DNA of 64,000 bases from Methanohalophilus mahii DSM 5219 (GTDB lineage Archaea; Halobacteriota; Methanosarcinia; Methanosarcinales; Methanosarcinaceae). The notes under the pieces are model-generated. The model was not told the DNA's origin, ran no database searches, and worked only from the letters and a program-made list of their open reading frames with translations. The stretch's first letter is position 1, and every line of letters starts with the position of its first letter. The stretch spans positions 1,116,001 to 1,180,000 of the forward strand of contig NC_014002.1 in the NCBI RefSeq assembly GCF_000025865.1, read 5' to 3'. Shown piece by piece: positions 1 to 9,240 of this stretch. A program made the position numbers and the translations under genes.

Positions 1-730
1 GATCTATATGACCGCCGTTTTGCAATATTATTGTACTGCGCGTCTTGCCCCGGGATTCAACCTCGTCCACATTTTCAAAATTGACAAAAGCATCCATGAC
101 TTCTTCAGGATCCGAAGCAACAACCAGTATATCAATATCCCCAATCGTTTCCTTCATCCGCCGCAGAGATCCAGCGTAATCTATTTTTTTCAGGGTAGTA
201 TTTTCTTCCATATAGGATATAATTTCTTCAGCCAAATCCGTTGCTTTTGGCAAAAGCATGCGTTCATGGCTTTTTTCGTATTGGGAGATTGCTTTATCCA
301 GATTTTCTTCAGTCTTTTTTCCAAAACCTTCAAGTTTGCGAATTTCCTGATTGTTAATTGCCTCTTTCAGATCGGGGATTGATTGTATGTCAAGTTCATC
401 CATGAGTTTTTTTGCTTTTTTAGGACCAAGCCCTCTGATCTTTATGATATTACTGGCACCTCTGGGAGTTTCCTTTCTGATTTTTTCAAATTCCCGCACA
501 GACCCGGCTTCAATATATTCAACAATGTGGTCTGCAATACGGCTGCCAACACCGGGAATGTTTTCCAGTCCTTCCCTGCCCTTTTTTGAGTAAAGCCCTG
601 AGATGTCTTCCCTCATATCCCCTATTTTTCTGGCTGCTTTGCGGTATGCACGGGGTTTCCACTCTACTTCTTTATATTCAAATATATCCGCAATCTCATA
701 GAGCAGTTTGGCTATATCCCGATTGATCAT
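1..730 (-). CDS. polX: DNA polymerase X family protein (PolX), C-terminus outside window
   Basis: Partial gene: the first 243 residues are visible and the rest lies left of base 1. It starts at ATG 730 and overlaps the ligase stop in an ATGA arrangement. Helix-hairpin-helix motifs sit near residues 55-68 (NIPGVGSRIADHI) and 97-110 (IRGLGPKKAKKL). The nucleotidyltransferase active-site pattern GSLRR followed by GDIDIL is at about 187-202, with the metal-binding aspartates D198 and D200. Prokaryotic PolX proteins of about 570 residues add a C-terminal PHP exonuclease domain, which is off the window here. By family it fills short gaps in base excision repair. Coupling to the DNA ligase gene supports a repair operon, with gap filling followed by sealing. 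Confidence 0.93.
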   Translation of the reverse strand, partial: MINRDIAKLLYEIADIFEYKEVEWKPRAYRKAARKIGDMREDISGLYSKKGREGLENIPGVGSRIADHIVEYIEAGSVREFEKIRKETPRGASNIIKIRGLGPKKAKKLMDELDIQSIPDLKEAINNQEIRKLEGFGKKTEENLDKAISQYEKSHERMLLPKATDLAEEIISYMEENTTLKKIDYAGSLRRMKETIGDIDILVVASDPEEVMDAFVNFENVDEVESRGKTRSTIILQNGGHID

Positions 731-2436
731 TTCAGATGTTTCACCTCTTCAACTGTAGTGGCATCCCCAGGCCCTTTGTCATACCTTATTCTAAGGAAAC
801 GTGGAAAACGTAGCGCATATCCATTCCCGGAATTTTCCTGACCTGATGTATGAGAGGGACTTGAAGTAATCTCCGATCCAATTACTTCGATGACAACAGC
901 TGGTTCAATATAGTTATCTGGCTGCATATTACTGTCTATCAAGATGTTGACAGGTTTTTTTTCAATGGAGTATTTTTTTAGAAGATCGTTGATTTCCTCA
1001 AAGTCTTCATCTTTGAAACCCGTACCTACTTTAGCCAGAGTTTCATACCTTTTTTCACTTTCATTGAGCACAGCACATAACAATGCTCCAAATGAACCTT
1101 TGCGCCTTCCTTTACCATAATAACTTCCAACAATCACCAGATCAAAGGTTTCTCTTACATCTTCAATATATTCCTTTTTCCACTTGACCCACAACCAACC
1201 TCGTTTTCCCGGCCTGTAAGTGGATTTAGCCTTCACTGACTTGATAATTATACCTTCCATTCCCTTCTCCACACAATCATCGAAAAAATGCTGTATCCGG
1301 GAGAAATCTGCACTCACAACCCGACCTGCAAGTTTTACTTTTTCTGTCTCTACGAGATTTTCTTCCAAAACCTGCCTCCTTTCAGGATATGACCATTTCA
1401 TCAGAGATTTGCCATTGAGATATAAAACATCAAAGAAAAAAACGGTAACCGGGATTTTTTTCACGTATTCCTCAACATGGTACTTTCGCCTGCGCTGCAT
1501 AAGTTCCTGGAAGGGACGAAACTCCCCTTGCCTATAGGCAACTATTTCTCCATCTAAGACAATTTTTTCAGCTTTTACACTTTCGCGAGCAGCCTCGATG
1601 ACATCAGGAAACTGTGCAGAAATATAGGTCAACCGCCTTGAAAATGCCTTTATATTATCTCCGTCCACATGTACCTGAACCCTTTCACCATCATATTTTT
1701 CCTCAGCTGCCATTGTTCCGGAGAATTTCTCATTAAGCTCCTCCATAGTATCTACCCTGCTGGCTAGCATCATCTGGACAGGTCTGCCAATTTTAATGGA
1801 AAACTTACCCAGTGAATCCATCCCGTGATTTGCCAGAGATTCGCCGAGCTGACCGATATCAGTACATATATTGTATGTATCTTCCACTTTAGATGTATTA
1901 TCCCGGCTACCTGTAAAAGCCAGGGCCAGAGCTTCCAGAAGAAATTTCTCACCAAACCCGAGTCTCAGATTTCCCTGTGCAATACGCATTATATACCGGG
2001 ATTCCAAAGGCCTGGCCTTTGACAGAACTTCTGCGAGTAAGTTTATCTTTCTTTTTTGACTGCCCTTTCCCGAAATGTCCCTTATCTGCACAAAATGTTG
2101 AAAAACATAATTGAGTGTAAGTGAACTTCGCTGTCTCTCATTAAGAGCAGAAGCCACATCTCCCAGATCCCCTTGATTCCCAAATGCTATCTCTACTTTT
2201 TCCTTATCCACATTATAGGCCCGGGAGATGGCTTGTATACCGTATTTATCTCCAATTCCCAGGTCGATTTTTTCAAAACGGGGACCGATTGTACCCAGTG
2301 CAAGATATGCAGTTATTTTCACTTCTGCCGGCTCAAGACTTTGAAAATGCTCCGCCAGCAATTCAATTATTTTCATATGAGATGTGGAATTGTCTAGTTC
2401 TTCATAAAGTTCCACAAGTTTGCGAAATGATGCCAT
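727..2436 (-). CDS. lig: ATP-dependent DNA ligase
   Basis: Replicative and repair ligase of the archaeal/eukaryotic ATP-dependent type, 569 residues. The adenylated lysine is K247 in the motif EEKYDGERVQVH. The N-terminal helical DNA-binding domain occupies about 1-210, the nucleotidyltransferase domain follows to about 420, and the C-terminal OB fold contains VKWKKEY. The start was set at ATG 2436 because GAGGTG lies directly upstream, although the frame stays open to a TTG at 2448. Its stop overlaps the polX start, so the two are probably translated together. Length and motifs are normal for the family. Confidence 0.95.
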   Translation of the reverse strand: MASFRKLVELYEELDNSTSHMKIIELLAEHFQSLEPAEVKITAYLALGTIGPRFEKIDLGIGDKYGIQAISRAYNVDKEKVEIAFGNQGDLGDVASALNERQRSSLTLNYVFQHFVQIRDISGKGSQKRKINLLAEVLSKARPLESRYIMRIAQGNLRLGFGEKFLLEALALAFTGSRDNTSKVEDTYNICTDIGQLGESLANHGMDSLGKFSIKIGRPVQMMLASRVDTMEELNEKFSGTMAAEEKYDGERVQVHVDGDNIKAFSRRLTYISAQFPDVIEAARESVKAEKIVLDGEIVAYRQGEFRPFQELMQRRRKYHVEEYVKKIPVTVFFFDVLYLNGKSLMKWSYPERRQVLEENLVETEKVKLAGRVVSADFSRIQHFFDDCVEKGMEGIIIKSVKAKSTYRPGKRGWLWVKWKKEYIEDVRETFDLVIVGSYYGKGRRKGSFGALLCAVLNESEKRYETLAKVGTGFKDEDFEEINDLLKKYSIEKKPVNILIDSNMQPDNYIEPAVVIEVIGSEITSSPSHTSGQENSGNGYALRFPRFLRIRYDKGPGDATTVEEVKHLK

Positions 2437-2664
2437 GCCCCACCTCAAAAAATCCTGTATAATCCTTGTGTTTACTACCAGAAATAGTTTTAGATGGTCT
2501 CATAGGCGATAATTTTAACAACCATCAAAAAAGAATGATGTATGGAAGGTATGGGGATAATTTATAACTGCGGTGGAAGTAATTATTTCATTCTGGTTTA
2601 ACCGCAGGTGTCAGAAAGCATAATAGTCTATTCGCATGCCTTTCATTTAATAGGAGTGGGAAAC

Positions 2665-3009
2665 ATGAATGGAAGTGCACCTAAATTTTTATCAGCAAGT
2701 ACTATCGAAAAAGACAAAGTCGAAGACCTAAATGGTGAAGATATTGGCCATATAGAAGAACTGATGATTGATCTTGACTTTGGTACGGTTGCCTATGCAG
2801 CCCTTTCCTTCAAGGACAAGTTATTTGCAGTTCCCTGGGAAGCATTGTCTCTGAAAGAAGGAGAGCATAGGTTTGTATTTCATCACGACAGGTCTCTGCT
2901 TGAAGAGTCGGAAGGATTTGACAGAGATAATTGGCCTCTGTCCAATGAGCGCAAATGGCTGACAGATGTCTATTCAAAATATGGATTTGCTCCTTACTGG
3001 GAGAAATAA
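2665..3009 (+). CDS. PRC-barrel domain protein
   Basis: Small soluble protein of 114 residues. An N-terminal PRC-barrel beta domain is visible: LSASTIEKDKV, then GEDIGHIEELMIDL, then VAYAALSF and AVPWEAL. The start at ATG 2665 is preceded by AGGAGTGG at the usual spacing; an upstream GTG at 2608 has no ribosome binding site. PRC-barrel proteins in archaea are often implicated in RNA or protein interaction or in stress responses, but no specific function can be assigned. A TATA-like AATTTATAA lies near 2560. Confidence 0.75.
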   Translation: MNGSAPKFLSASTIEKDKVEDLNGEDIGHIEELMIDLDFGTVAYAALSFKDKLFAVPWEALSLKEGEHRFVFHHDRSLLEESEGFDRDNWPLSNERKWLTDVYSKYGFAPYWEK

Positions 3010-3464
3010 TCTCCCAGTTAAGGTTTGTACTGGATAGTATTTCTCACACTACACTTTGTTTTCCTATCAGAAGATCAGTGTACCAATAATACGTGCAATA
3101 CGATAAGTTTCTTACAAACAAAAAACAGCGTAAGCTCTGGCCTTTTGCATAGCATTGAATGAATTGTTAGTATAACTATATTTTTATTCAGAAAAAGCAA
3201 ACTTTAGAATAATACATACATATAATTTAAGGAAAGTATGAGATAGTGGGAACATCACCGCTATAATGTTCCCACTTTCGTACCACCACTCAATTCAGCC
3301 GCTCCTTCTCTAAAAACGATCGGCTTCACATATAGAGAGTTACATACCCACTACTCTCCTTATTATATGATGTGAATCCATCAATAAATAAATTATGGAC
3401 CATATTTATTAGAATGTTATTCTTTGGACAGCGAATGCTACTGAAAATTGTTTTTCAAATTCAG
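3010..3464. other. Intergenic region with one perfect inverted repeat
   Basis: No gene is supported in these 455 bases. It separates the PRC-barrel gene (+) from the convergent hydrolase gene (-). The only clear structure is the 11-bp inverted repeat at 3245-3276, listed separately. Confidence 0.6.
3245..3276. repeat. Perfect 11-bp inverted repeat, terminator or binding site
   Basis: AGTGGGAACAT at 3245-3255 pairs with ATGTTCCCACT at 3266-3276 across a 10-base loop. It lies between convergent genes, which suits a bidirectional terminator. However there is no strong T tract directly behind either arm, so a protein binding site is also possible. Confidence 0.5.
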
Positions 3465-4127
3465 TCAGTCCTTGATTAAATATTCCATAAACCAATTTCC
3501 TGCAACCTTAGCTACCTCTTCCAGTGCTCCTTGTTCCTCGAAAAGATGAGTAGCTCCAGGGATTATCTGGAGTTCTTTCTTGCAGTTTAACATTTTTAAT
3601 GCCTCACGATTCATATCTATAACCTGATAATCTTTCCCTCCAACTATCAGAAGGGTAGGTGTTTCTACATCCGGAAGTGCCTTTTCTGCCAGATCAGGTC
3701 TGCCCCCTCTGGAAACCACTGCACCAATTTTGTCTGAACGTTTACTGGCTGCACTAAGGGCAGCTGCAGCACCTGTACTGGCTCCAAAGTAACCGATATT
3801 CAAATTTTTGGTAGCCGGGTTTTGGAGGACCCAATCAGTGGTTCCTATAAGACGTTCAGAAAGAAGATCTATATCGAATCTCAAATGTGCAGTAACATTG
3901 TCGATTTCTTCCTCTTCTGGAGTTAATAGGTCAAAAAGAAGTGTGGCCATTTTGTTCTGCCGCAGCATTTTTGCAACAGTTTTGTTACGTATACTATGCC
4001 GACTACTTCCACTACCATGGGCAAATATCACAATTCCCTCAGCACCTTCAGGTATTTCCAAATCACCCTCAAGGATAAAAGAATCCATCTGGATACGTAC
4101 AGTTTCCTGGATTTCATTAACAACCAT
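3465..4127 (-). CDS. Alpha/beta hydrolase (dienelactone-hydrolase-like)
   Basis: Cytoplasmic hydrolase of 220 residues with the alpha/beta fold. Nucleophile S117 lies in the elbow GASTG, and the acid D166 in GGKDYQ and H194 in ATHLFE complete a catalytic triad; FAHGSGSS near 35-42 forms the oxyanion region. The gene follows the phosphoribosyltransferase gene by 2 bases. In many prokaryotes this same hydrolase family is neighbour to, or fused with, that phosphoribosyltransferase family, so the pair probably works together. The substrate is unknown. Confidence 0.85.
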   Translation of the reverse strand: MVVNEIQETVRIQMDSFILEGDLEIPEGAEGIVIFAHGSGSSRHSIRNKTVAKMLRQNKMATLLFDLLTPEEEEIDNVTAHLRFDIDLLSERLIGTTDWVLQNPATKNLNIGYFGASTGAAAALSAASKRSDKIGAVVSRGGRPDLAEKALPDVETPTLLIVGGKDYQVIDMNREALKMLNCKKELQIIPGATHLFEEQGALEEVAKVAGNWFMEYLIKD

Positions 4128-4129
4128 AT

Positions 4130-4792
4130 TTAGTCCTCCTCTGATTTTTGTAATGCCATACTTTTTTCCAGCATATCACAGACTTCCTCATCGGTTACCT
4201 GCCTGAACTCCTCATACCAGGCACCTACACCATAGAAAGGTTCCGGAGTGGCGCCACAAATTATATCGTCAACTTCCCTTTCAAAAGTCTTACATGTATC
4301 TAAGGAGGCAACAGGCACAGCAATTACTATCTTTGATGGGTTTTTGGAACGCAATGCTTTAACCGCAGCTAGCATAGTGGCCCCCGTAGCCAAGCCATCA
4401 TCAATCAGAATCACAGTACGATCCTTTACTTCTGGACGTTTACGGTCTCCCCTGTATAACCGTTCTCTTCTTTGAAGTTCTCCACGTTCATCAGCTGCAA
4501 CTTTGGCAATCGTTCTATCGGAGATACCAAAAGACCTGATTATATCCTGATTCAGTACACGGATATCTTCAGAAGCAATAGCGCCCATTGCCAGTTCTTT
4601 ATTCTCCGGGACTCCGAGTTTCCGAACCAGGAATATATCCATAGGTACATTCAGTTGTTTTGCAATTTCATATGCAACCGGAACTCCACCCCTGGGAAGA
4701 GCAAGCAAAATAACGTCCCTTCTGTTTGCATACTCACTTAATTCACCAGCCAGTTTGCGCCCGGCATCCACCCTATTCTTGAATATCTGCAT
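4130..4792 (-). CDS. Phosphoribosyltransferase family protein
   Basis: Type I phosphoribosyltransferase, 220 residues. The PRPP-binding loop VILIDDGLATGATM is at 127-140 and the N-terminal ALPRGGVPVAYEIA at about 31-44 is typical of the family linked to the alpha/beta hydrolase encoded next. The base or acceptor substrate is not known for this subfamily. It is the first gene of a two-gene operon; the start is ATG 4792. Confidence 0.87.
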   Translation of the reverse strand: MQIFKNRVDAGRKLAGELSEYANRRDVILLALPRGGVPVAYEIAKQLNVPMDIFLVRKLGVPENKELAMGAIASEDIRVLNQDIIRSFGISDRTIAKVAADERGELQRRERLYRGDRKRPEVKDRTVILIDDGLATGATMLAAVKALRSKNPSKIVIAVPVASLDTCKTFEREVDDIICGATPEPFYGVGAWYEEFRQVTDEEVCDMLEKSMALQKSEED

Positions 4793-5199
4793 GATCTACC
4801 CTCAACTCCCATATTGATGTGGGTGACACAGCTATTTAGGAATTGTCCATCAATAGATTACCTGTAATAATTATAAATGCAAATATTTTGAAATTGGAAT
4901 TCATAACTTTTTGCAGTATGGCTTGCAACGCGATTTCTGCTAACATTAGCCCAAATATACCAGCTTTTACTTGTACAATAGAACAAAACTTAAAATTGCA
5001 GATTTATGCTATTTTAACTGATAATTAGCAGCAACAACTTACAGCAAAAGCAGAGATATTATCAGTAGCATCTAGTATCCCTAATTCGATTAAAACAATC
5101 ACACAAAACTATATGCGGAAAATATGTGTCTATCATTAAAAAACGACAGGCAGCATCATTCCTGAATAAAAAAGAAAAAGATTTTTAAAAATAAAACAA
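4793..5199. other. Intergenic region with a possible gene remnant
   Basis: AT-rich spacer of 407 bases between two minus-strand operons. Bases 5037-5070 resemble bases 8238-8271 inside the small membrane protein gene at 8167-8514: a 16-base identical core followed by similar sequence, and the same frame gives LTAKAEILSV against LTAKAGILSV. The reading frame ends about 25 codons later, so this looks like a decayed paralogue. No intact gene is supported. Confidence 0.4.
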
Positions 5200-6246
5200 T
5201 TATGCCAGAGAATTATTCTTATCTGCTATTTCATCGTTTAGTGGATTAAGTTCATCGTGATATGATTCTATATAATTAGAAACCTCTTCTGCTTCTGGAT
5301 ATCTGGCAATATGATAGATAGCATCCCCTTCATGAACCAACGGCAGATTTGTCTTTCCGATTACAATCCCAAAAACTGAACTCATAACTTTTGTTTCAAA
5401 CTCACCCAGAGGGTCACCTACATATGCCAATAAGTCTCCTTTTTTAACCAACGCCCCCAGAGGAGAAATCGAACGTAATATTCCGCTTTTAGGAGATCGA
5501 ATCCATTGAGTTGATTTGGAAATGACAGTCTCGTAACCTTTCCTTTTTCTGGCCTTTGTCCTCATACCTAAATGATGCATAACTCCAAGTACACCCCTTA
5601 CACCTGCTCGAATTGCAACCTCATCAAAACGAAGGGCTTCACCTGCTTCATATAATAGAAATGGTATATTTTTCTCACGGGCGGCTTCACGCAATGAGCC
5701 ATCACGCAGTTCAGTATTAATTATGACCGGGACGCCAAAAGCACGGGCTAAAGATTCTGTTTCTGTATCATCTACCAGGCATGCACGTATCTGAGGTAAA
5801 TTATTCCGGGCAACAGCTCCCGTATGAAGATCGATTATATGACTGCAATGCTCTACTATTTCTATCATCAAGATGTTTGCCAGTCTGGATGCCATTGAAC
5901 CTTTTTTAGAACCCGGAAAAGAGCGGTTCAAATCCCGCCTATCCGGTAAATAACGAGACTGGGAGACAAAACCAAATACATTTACAATTGGTATGGTAAT
6001 AAGAGTGCCTTTGATATTATTGATTGTCTTATGTGCAAGGACACGACGAATAATTTCTACACCATTAATCTCATCCCCGTGAATAGCAGCACACACGAGT
6101 AGGCAGGGCCCGGGTTTGCGTCCATGTATAACATGAACTGGCATTGAAGCCGATGTATGGGTATAAAAGCTGGGAATCGGCAATTCGATGGATTTCCTTG
6201 TTCCTGGCTGGATCGTATACCCTGCTATTGTTATTGGTGGTTGCAT
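5200..6246 (-). CDS. Succinylglutamate desuccinylase/aspartoacylase family protein
   Basis: Zinc-dependent M14-like amidohydrolase, 348 residues. Zinc ligands are visible: H56 and E59 in AAIHGDEING, and H141 in IIDLHTGA; E200 in LLYEAGEA is the likely catalytic base. The C-terminal part (about 250-330) is a lipoyl-like beta barrel, as in the large aspartoacylase subfamily. It is third in an operon with a retropepsin-like protein and RimK (3-base gap to rimK). The set suggests addition and removal of amino acid residues on a peptide or protein. Substrate unknown. Confidence 0.88.
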   Translation of the reverse strand: MQPPITIAGYTIQPGTRKSIELPIPSFYTHTSASMPVHVIHGRKPGPCLLVCAAIHGDEINGVEIIRRVLAHKTINNIKGTLITIPIVNVFGFVSQSRYLPDRRDLNRSFPGSKKGSMASRLANILMIEIVEHCSHIIDLHTGAVARNNLPQIRACLVDDTETESLARAFGVPVIINTELRDGSLREAAREKNIPFLLYEAGEALRFDEVAIRAGVRGVLGVMHHLGMRTKARKRKGYETVISKSTQWIRSPKSGILRSISPLGALVKKGDLLAYVGDPLGEFETKVMSSVFGIVIGKTNLPLVHEGDAIYHIARYPEAEEVSNYIESYHDELNPLNDEIADKNNSLA

Positions 6247-6249
6247 CGA

Positions 6250-7155
6250 TTAACCTTTTCCTCTAGTTCTAGTCTTACCAAATTTACTGTTTTTCTCAAT
6301 ATAGTCTATTACCATGCCTGCGATATCTTTACCAGTAGTCGATTCTATACCTTCCAAACCGGGACTGGAGTTTACTTCCATCACCACAGGGCCGTGATTG
6401 GAACGTAAAAGATCAACACCTGCAACATTAAGCCCCATTATTTTTGCAGCACGCACAGCAGTAGAACGTTCTTCAGGTGTGATCCTTATAGAAGTTGCCG
6501 TTCCACCCCTGTGAATGTTTGAACGGAATTCACCTTTTGGCCCCTGTCTTTTCATGGATGCCACAACCTTACCCCCAATAACAAAACAGCGTATATCAAC
6601 TCCCTTGGATTCCTTTATGTATTCCTGCACCAGGATATTTGCATTTACACCCATAAATCCTTCAATAATACTTTCTGCGGCTTTTTGTGTTTCTGCAAGT
6701 ACTACACCTATACCCTGTGTACCTTCAAGAATCTTAACAACAAGTGGAGCGCCACCAACCATCTTCACCATATCTTTTACATCATCGGGTTTGCTTGCAT
6801 ACACAGTCACAGGCAAACCTATACCCCTGCGGGAGAGTAACTGTAAAGAGCGTAATTTATCCCTGGAACGGGTAAGCGCAACTGATTCATTCAAAGGAAA
6901 AACACCCATCATTTCAAATTGTCGCAAAACTGCAGCACCATAGAATGTAACAGATGCACCTATACGGGGAATTACCGCATCAAAATCGTTCAATTCTTCA
7001 CCTTTATAGTGAATGGAAGGTTTGTGAGAAGTAATATTCATGTAAGCACGCAATACATCTATAACCTGAATTTCGTGCCCTTTCTCTTCTGCTGCTTCAA
7101 TTAAGCGACGAGTTGAATAAAGTTTCTTATTCCTTGACAATAAAGCAATTTTCAT
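6250..7155 (-). CDS. rimK: RimK-family ATP-grasp alpha-L-glutamate ligase
   Basis: ATP-grasp ligase, 301 residues. The N-terminal domain ([18 protein letters not shown]) is followed by an ATP-grasp fold with [15 protein letters not shown] near 135-150, and metal and ATP-binding residues in [14 protein letters not shown] near 258-271. The family forms amide bonds, typically adding glutamates to a carboxylate: ribosomal protein S6 in bacteria, or coenzyme F420 and tetrahydromethanopterin analogues in archaea (MptN, CofF). Its start overlaps the upstream stop as ATGA. Company with a retropepsin-like and an aspartoacylase-like protein points to peptide tagging rather than cofactor synthesis, but that is inference. 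Confidence 0.88.
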   Translation of the reverse strand: MKIALLSRNKKLYSTRRLIEAAEEKGHEIQVIDVLRAYMNITSHKPSIHYKGEELNDFDAVIPRIGASVTFYGAAVLRQFEMMGVFPLNESVALTRSRDKLRSLQLLSRRGIGLPVTVYASKPDDVKDMVKMVGGAPLVVKILEGTQGIGVVLAETQKAAESIIEGFMGVNANILVQEYIKESKGVDIRCFVIGGKVVASMKRQGPKGEFRSNIHRGGTATSIRITPEERSTAVRAAKIMGLNVAGVDLLRSNHGPVVMEVNSSPGLEGIESTTGKDIAGMVIDYIEKNSKFGKTRTRGKG

Positions 7156-7643
7156 TCGTTTACCTCAGGTTTTAGCCCATATAATTCATATAATGATCTT
7201 TTATCCAGTTTTCCACACATAAATGATGCAGTCGGATTTACCATTACTCTATTCTTAAGTGCATTACGCCCCAGTAACATCTTGAAACGCATAGTATCCC
7301 TGCCAGTAAGCGTTAGTTCAATGGGGTATATACAAGTGTCAAAAACAACAGGTGTTTCGATGACATAACGCATCTCCTTATGACCACCAGAATCGGTCAC
7401 CTGACGTCTATCCTTTAAAGGCGTTTTGCATTCGACATAGAAATTCAGGTTTTTTTGAATGGGGTGAACCAGAAATCGGACCATATCAATATTGTTCTCT
7501 CTGTAAAGCTCGATATCAAACGCATGTAATGCAGATGTTCTGGCACCTGTGTCGACTTTCGCTTTTATGGCATGCAGTCCTAATTCGGGTAGTGCAACCC
7601 ACTCTCTCCATCCAAGCATTAAAGCCTGTTCTTTTTTATTCAT
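7152..7643 (-). CDS. Retropepsin-like ATP-dependent zinc protease family protein
   Basis: Protein of 163 residues of the family often annotated ATP-dependent zinc protease and associated with RimK. The aspartyl-protease-like motif [13 protein letters not shown] is at 29-41 with D31 as the likely catalytic residue, and LLGRNAL near 143 matches the second conserved block. It is the first gene of the three-gene operon and overlaps rimK by 4 bases. By family it is thought to process the RimK product or substrate; direct function here is inferred from context. Confidence 0.85.
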   Translation of the reverse strand: MNKKEQALMLGWREWVALPELGLHAIKAKVDTGARTSALHAFDIELYRENNIDMVRFLVHPIQKNLNFYVECKTPLKDRRQVTDSGGHKEMRYVIETPVVFDTCIYPIELTLTGRDTMRFKMLLGRNALKNRVMVNPTASFMCGKLDKRSLYELYGLKPEVNE

Positions 7644-8166
7644 AAGACATCTTCGCGGTGAAATTTTTTCGACCTATCATTCTATGGAAAAGGATCTACT
7701 CCTTAACAAAAATTATTTTTACACAGATCATATATCAATTTCTATAATTTTGAGATGCAAATCCAATTTGGAGTATATATATGTTTTTACAGGTGCATTT
7801 ATTGATTTGAATATACACTTAATTCAAAATGTTTAATAAAACAGGCGATGTCAGATATTGCAAAAAATCAGATTGTGGATAGAGTGGTAGTACGAGATAA
7901 AAGTTACTTTTCGTTTTGTTTATCGCCAATTGTGATATATCTATTGGAAATCGTGCCTCTAAGGAATCATAAGCCTGTACTTTATCTTATTGAAAGCATA
8001 GTAGCAGGATATTCACAAAATAGCAATTGTTTCAAAGACACAGGAGAAGAATAAGCCCCAATTGCACTATAATCCAATGAATTGTTCATGAATAATATTG
8101 TTCATAATTAATGAATCCAGATTTTTTTATATAGATGCGAATCCTAGTGTATATTATAGGAATTAT
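7644..8166. other. Intergenic region; upstream signals for two divergent genes
   Basis: AT-rich, 523 bases. An open frame at 7848-8054 lacks a ribosome binding site and recognisable features and is not called. Two copies of ATTGTTCAT (8081-8089 and 8097-8105) lie just before a TATA-like TTTTTTATATAG at about 8130, which fits a promoter with an upstream operator for the gene at 8167. Confidence 0.4.
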
Positions 8167-8514
8167 ATGTGGAAAATCATGATCCAAAAAAGCAAAAGCT
8201 CCGGAAAGGGCACTTTTAAAAGCCATCCAGCATGTTATCTTACAGCAAAAGCAGGAATATTGTCAGTAATATCCATATTTTTCTGGCACATATTTACACA
8301 TACAGGTGCTAAAATGGTCCATACTTTACAAGCTGCTGGTATCATGATAGAGCCCGCCATGTTTGGTGAACTGTTTCAGTATCCGATATACGCAGCAATA
8401 GGACTCTGTGCATGGGCAATGATTATAATTGCACTGGCAGCCACACCAATAATATTCAATAGTCGTTTATTCTCATACAGGAAAAATATTCCTATCATTC
8501 ATCCCGGAAATTAA
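8167..8514 (+). CDS. Small two-helix membrane protein
   Basis: Unrecognised protein of about 115 residues with two hydrophobic segments, one around AGILSVISIFFWHIF and one around YAAIGLCAWAMIIIALA. The start at ATG 8167 follows TAGGAATT; the frame is open upstream to 8098 and an alternative ATG lies at 8179. A TATA-like element about 30 bases upstream supports transcription. A short similar sequence occurs at 5037-5070. Function unknown. Confidence 0.5.
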   Translation: MWKIMIQKSKSSGKGTFKSHPACYLTAKAGILSVISIFFWHIFTHTGAKMVHTLQAAGIMIEPAMFGELFQYPIYAAIGLCAWAMIIIALAATPIIFNSRLFSYRKNIPIIHPGN

Positions 8515-8825
8515 GCCAATCTCCAGGAAATATGGGTATCATATTTTTGACGAAAATTTTCCATATTGCCTTTTTTATGATCAAAATCACTTTCACTGAA
8601 TTTCATAGTGAATGTACGATCCCATAATCACTCAATGAAGACTGAAAAGTGGTGAAATTGAGTGTTAACTAAATCCAACCAATGTTTTCCGCTAACTTCA
8701 TCAGGAAAACCGATGGAACATAATCAAAATTAACCTGAGTGGTATTGAAATATTAAACTACAGAACAGAAATAAAAATAGGGATTTGGGAAAGTACCCAA
8801 ATCTTTTTTTGAATGAACAGAAGAT
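8515..8825. other. Intergenic region between convergent genes
   Basis: About 310 bases without a gene. It holds an inverted repeat CACTCAAT (8629-8636) / ATTGAGTG (8657-8664) and the terminator hairpin at 8782-8810. Confidence 0.5.
8782..8810. terminator. Terminator hairpin after the TRAM gene
   Basis: GATTTGGG (8782-8789) pairs with CCCAAATC (8796-8803) across a 6-base loop. A run of seven T follows on the plus strand, and on the minus strand the hairpin is followed by CCTATTTTTATTTC. It can therefore stop transcription from either side. Confidence 0.75.
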
Positions 8826-9029
8826 TTAAACTACTTCACCGAATGCGAATTTACGCATTACTTTGGTGACTTTAACAGTAACTTCATCGCCGACTTCGGT
8901 GTTTGGAACAAAGATGACAAAGCCGCTAACTCTTGCGATGCCGTCTCCTTCTCTTGCGATATCTTCGATGGTCACTTCATAACTTTCGCCAGCTTCTACT
9001 GGTGCACTTGAATCCATATTGTTAAACAA
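8826..9029 (-). CDS. Small TRAM-domain protein
   Basis: A single TRAM domain, 63-67 residues, with the signature YEVTIEDIAREGDGIARVSGF and VGDEVTVKV split over residues 19-60. TRAM is an RNA-binding beta barrel. Free-standing TRAM proteins of methanogens act as cold-responsive RNA chaperones. The start is ambiguous: TTG 9029 sits 10 bases after AAGGA, while ATG 9017 begins MDSSAP without a clear ribosome site. It lies near a DEAD-box helicase gene, another RNA remodelling protein, in the same direction. Confidence 0.88.
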   Translation of the reverse strand: MFNNMDSSAPVEAGESYEVTIEDIAREGDGIARVSGFVIFVPNTEVGDEVTVKVTKVMRKFAFGEVV

Positions 9030-9204
9030 ATATTACACGTCCTTTCTAATGAAGCTTAAAACAGATAAATAACTAGTTGGAAAACATAGGAGAATAGTAA
9101 ATACGGTAAAAGTAAAAACGTATAAACCTAATATTTATCTCAGTAGCCTTAATCCATTGAAAGCAATTCTTAGTACGAGGTTATGGTATATATACCTTTT
9201 GAAT

Positions 9205-9231
9205 AGGGAGGTGTGAAAATAAAACCTCCCT
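9205..9231. terminator. Terminator hairpin after the DEAD-box gene
   Basis: AGGGAGGT (9205-9212) pairs with ACCTCCCT (9224-9231), 9 bases past the stop of the minus-strand helicase gene. The loop on the minus strand is TTTTATTTTCAC-like and A/T-rich sequence follows. Confidence 0.6.
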
Positions 9232-9240
9232 GTGGCAGGA

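Noticed and set aside
5925-5945. GGTTCAAATCCCGCC resembling a tRNA T arm
   Set aside because: It lies inside the aspartoacylase-like gene and no acceptor or anticodon arms surround it. No tRNA, rRNA or CRISPR array was recognised anywhere in the window.
7848-8054. 68-codon frame on the plus strand
   Set aside because: No ribosome site, no recognisable features, AT-rich spacer.
8081-8105. Two ATTGTTCAT copies as a repeat array
   Set aside because: Only two short copies in AT-rich DNA; noted as a possible operator in the intergenic entry, too weak for a finding.
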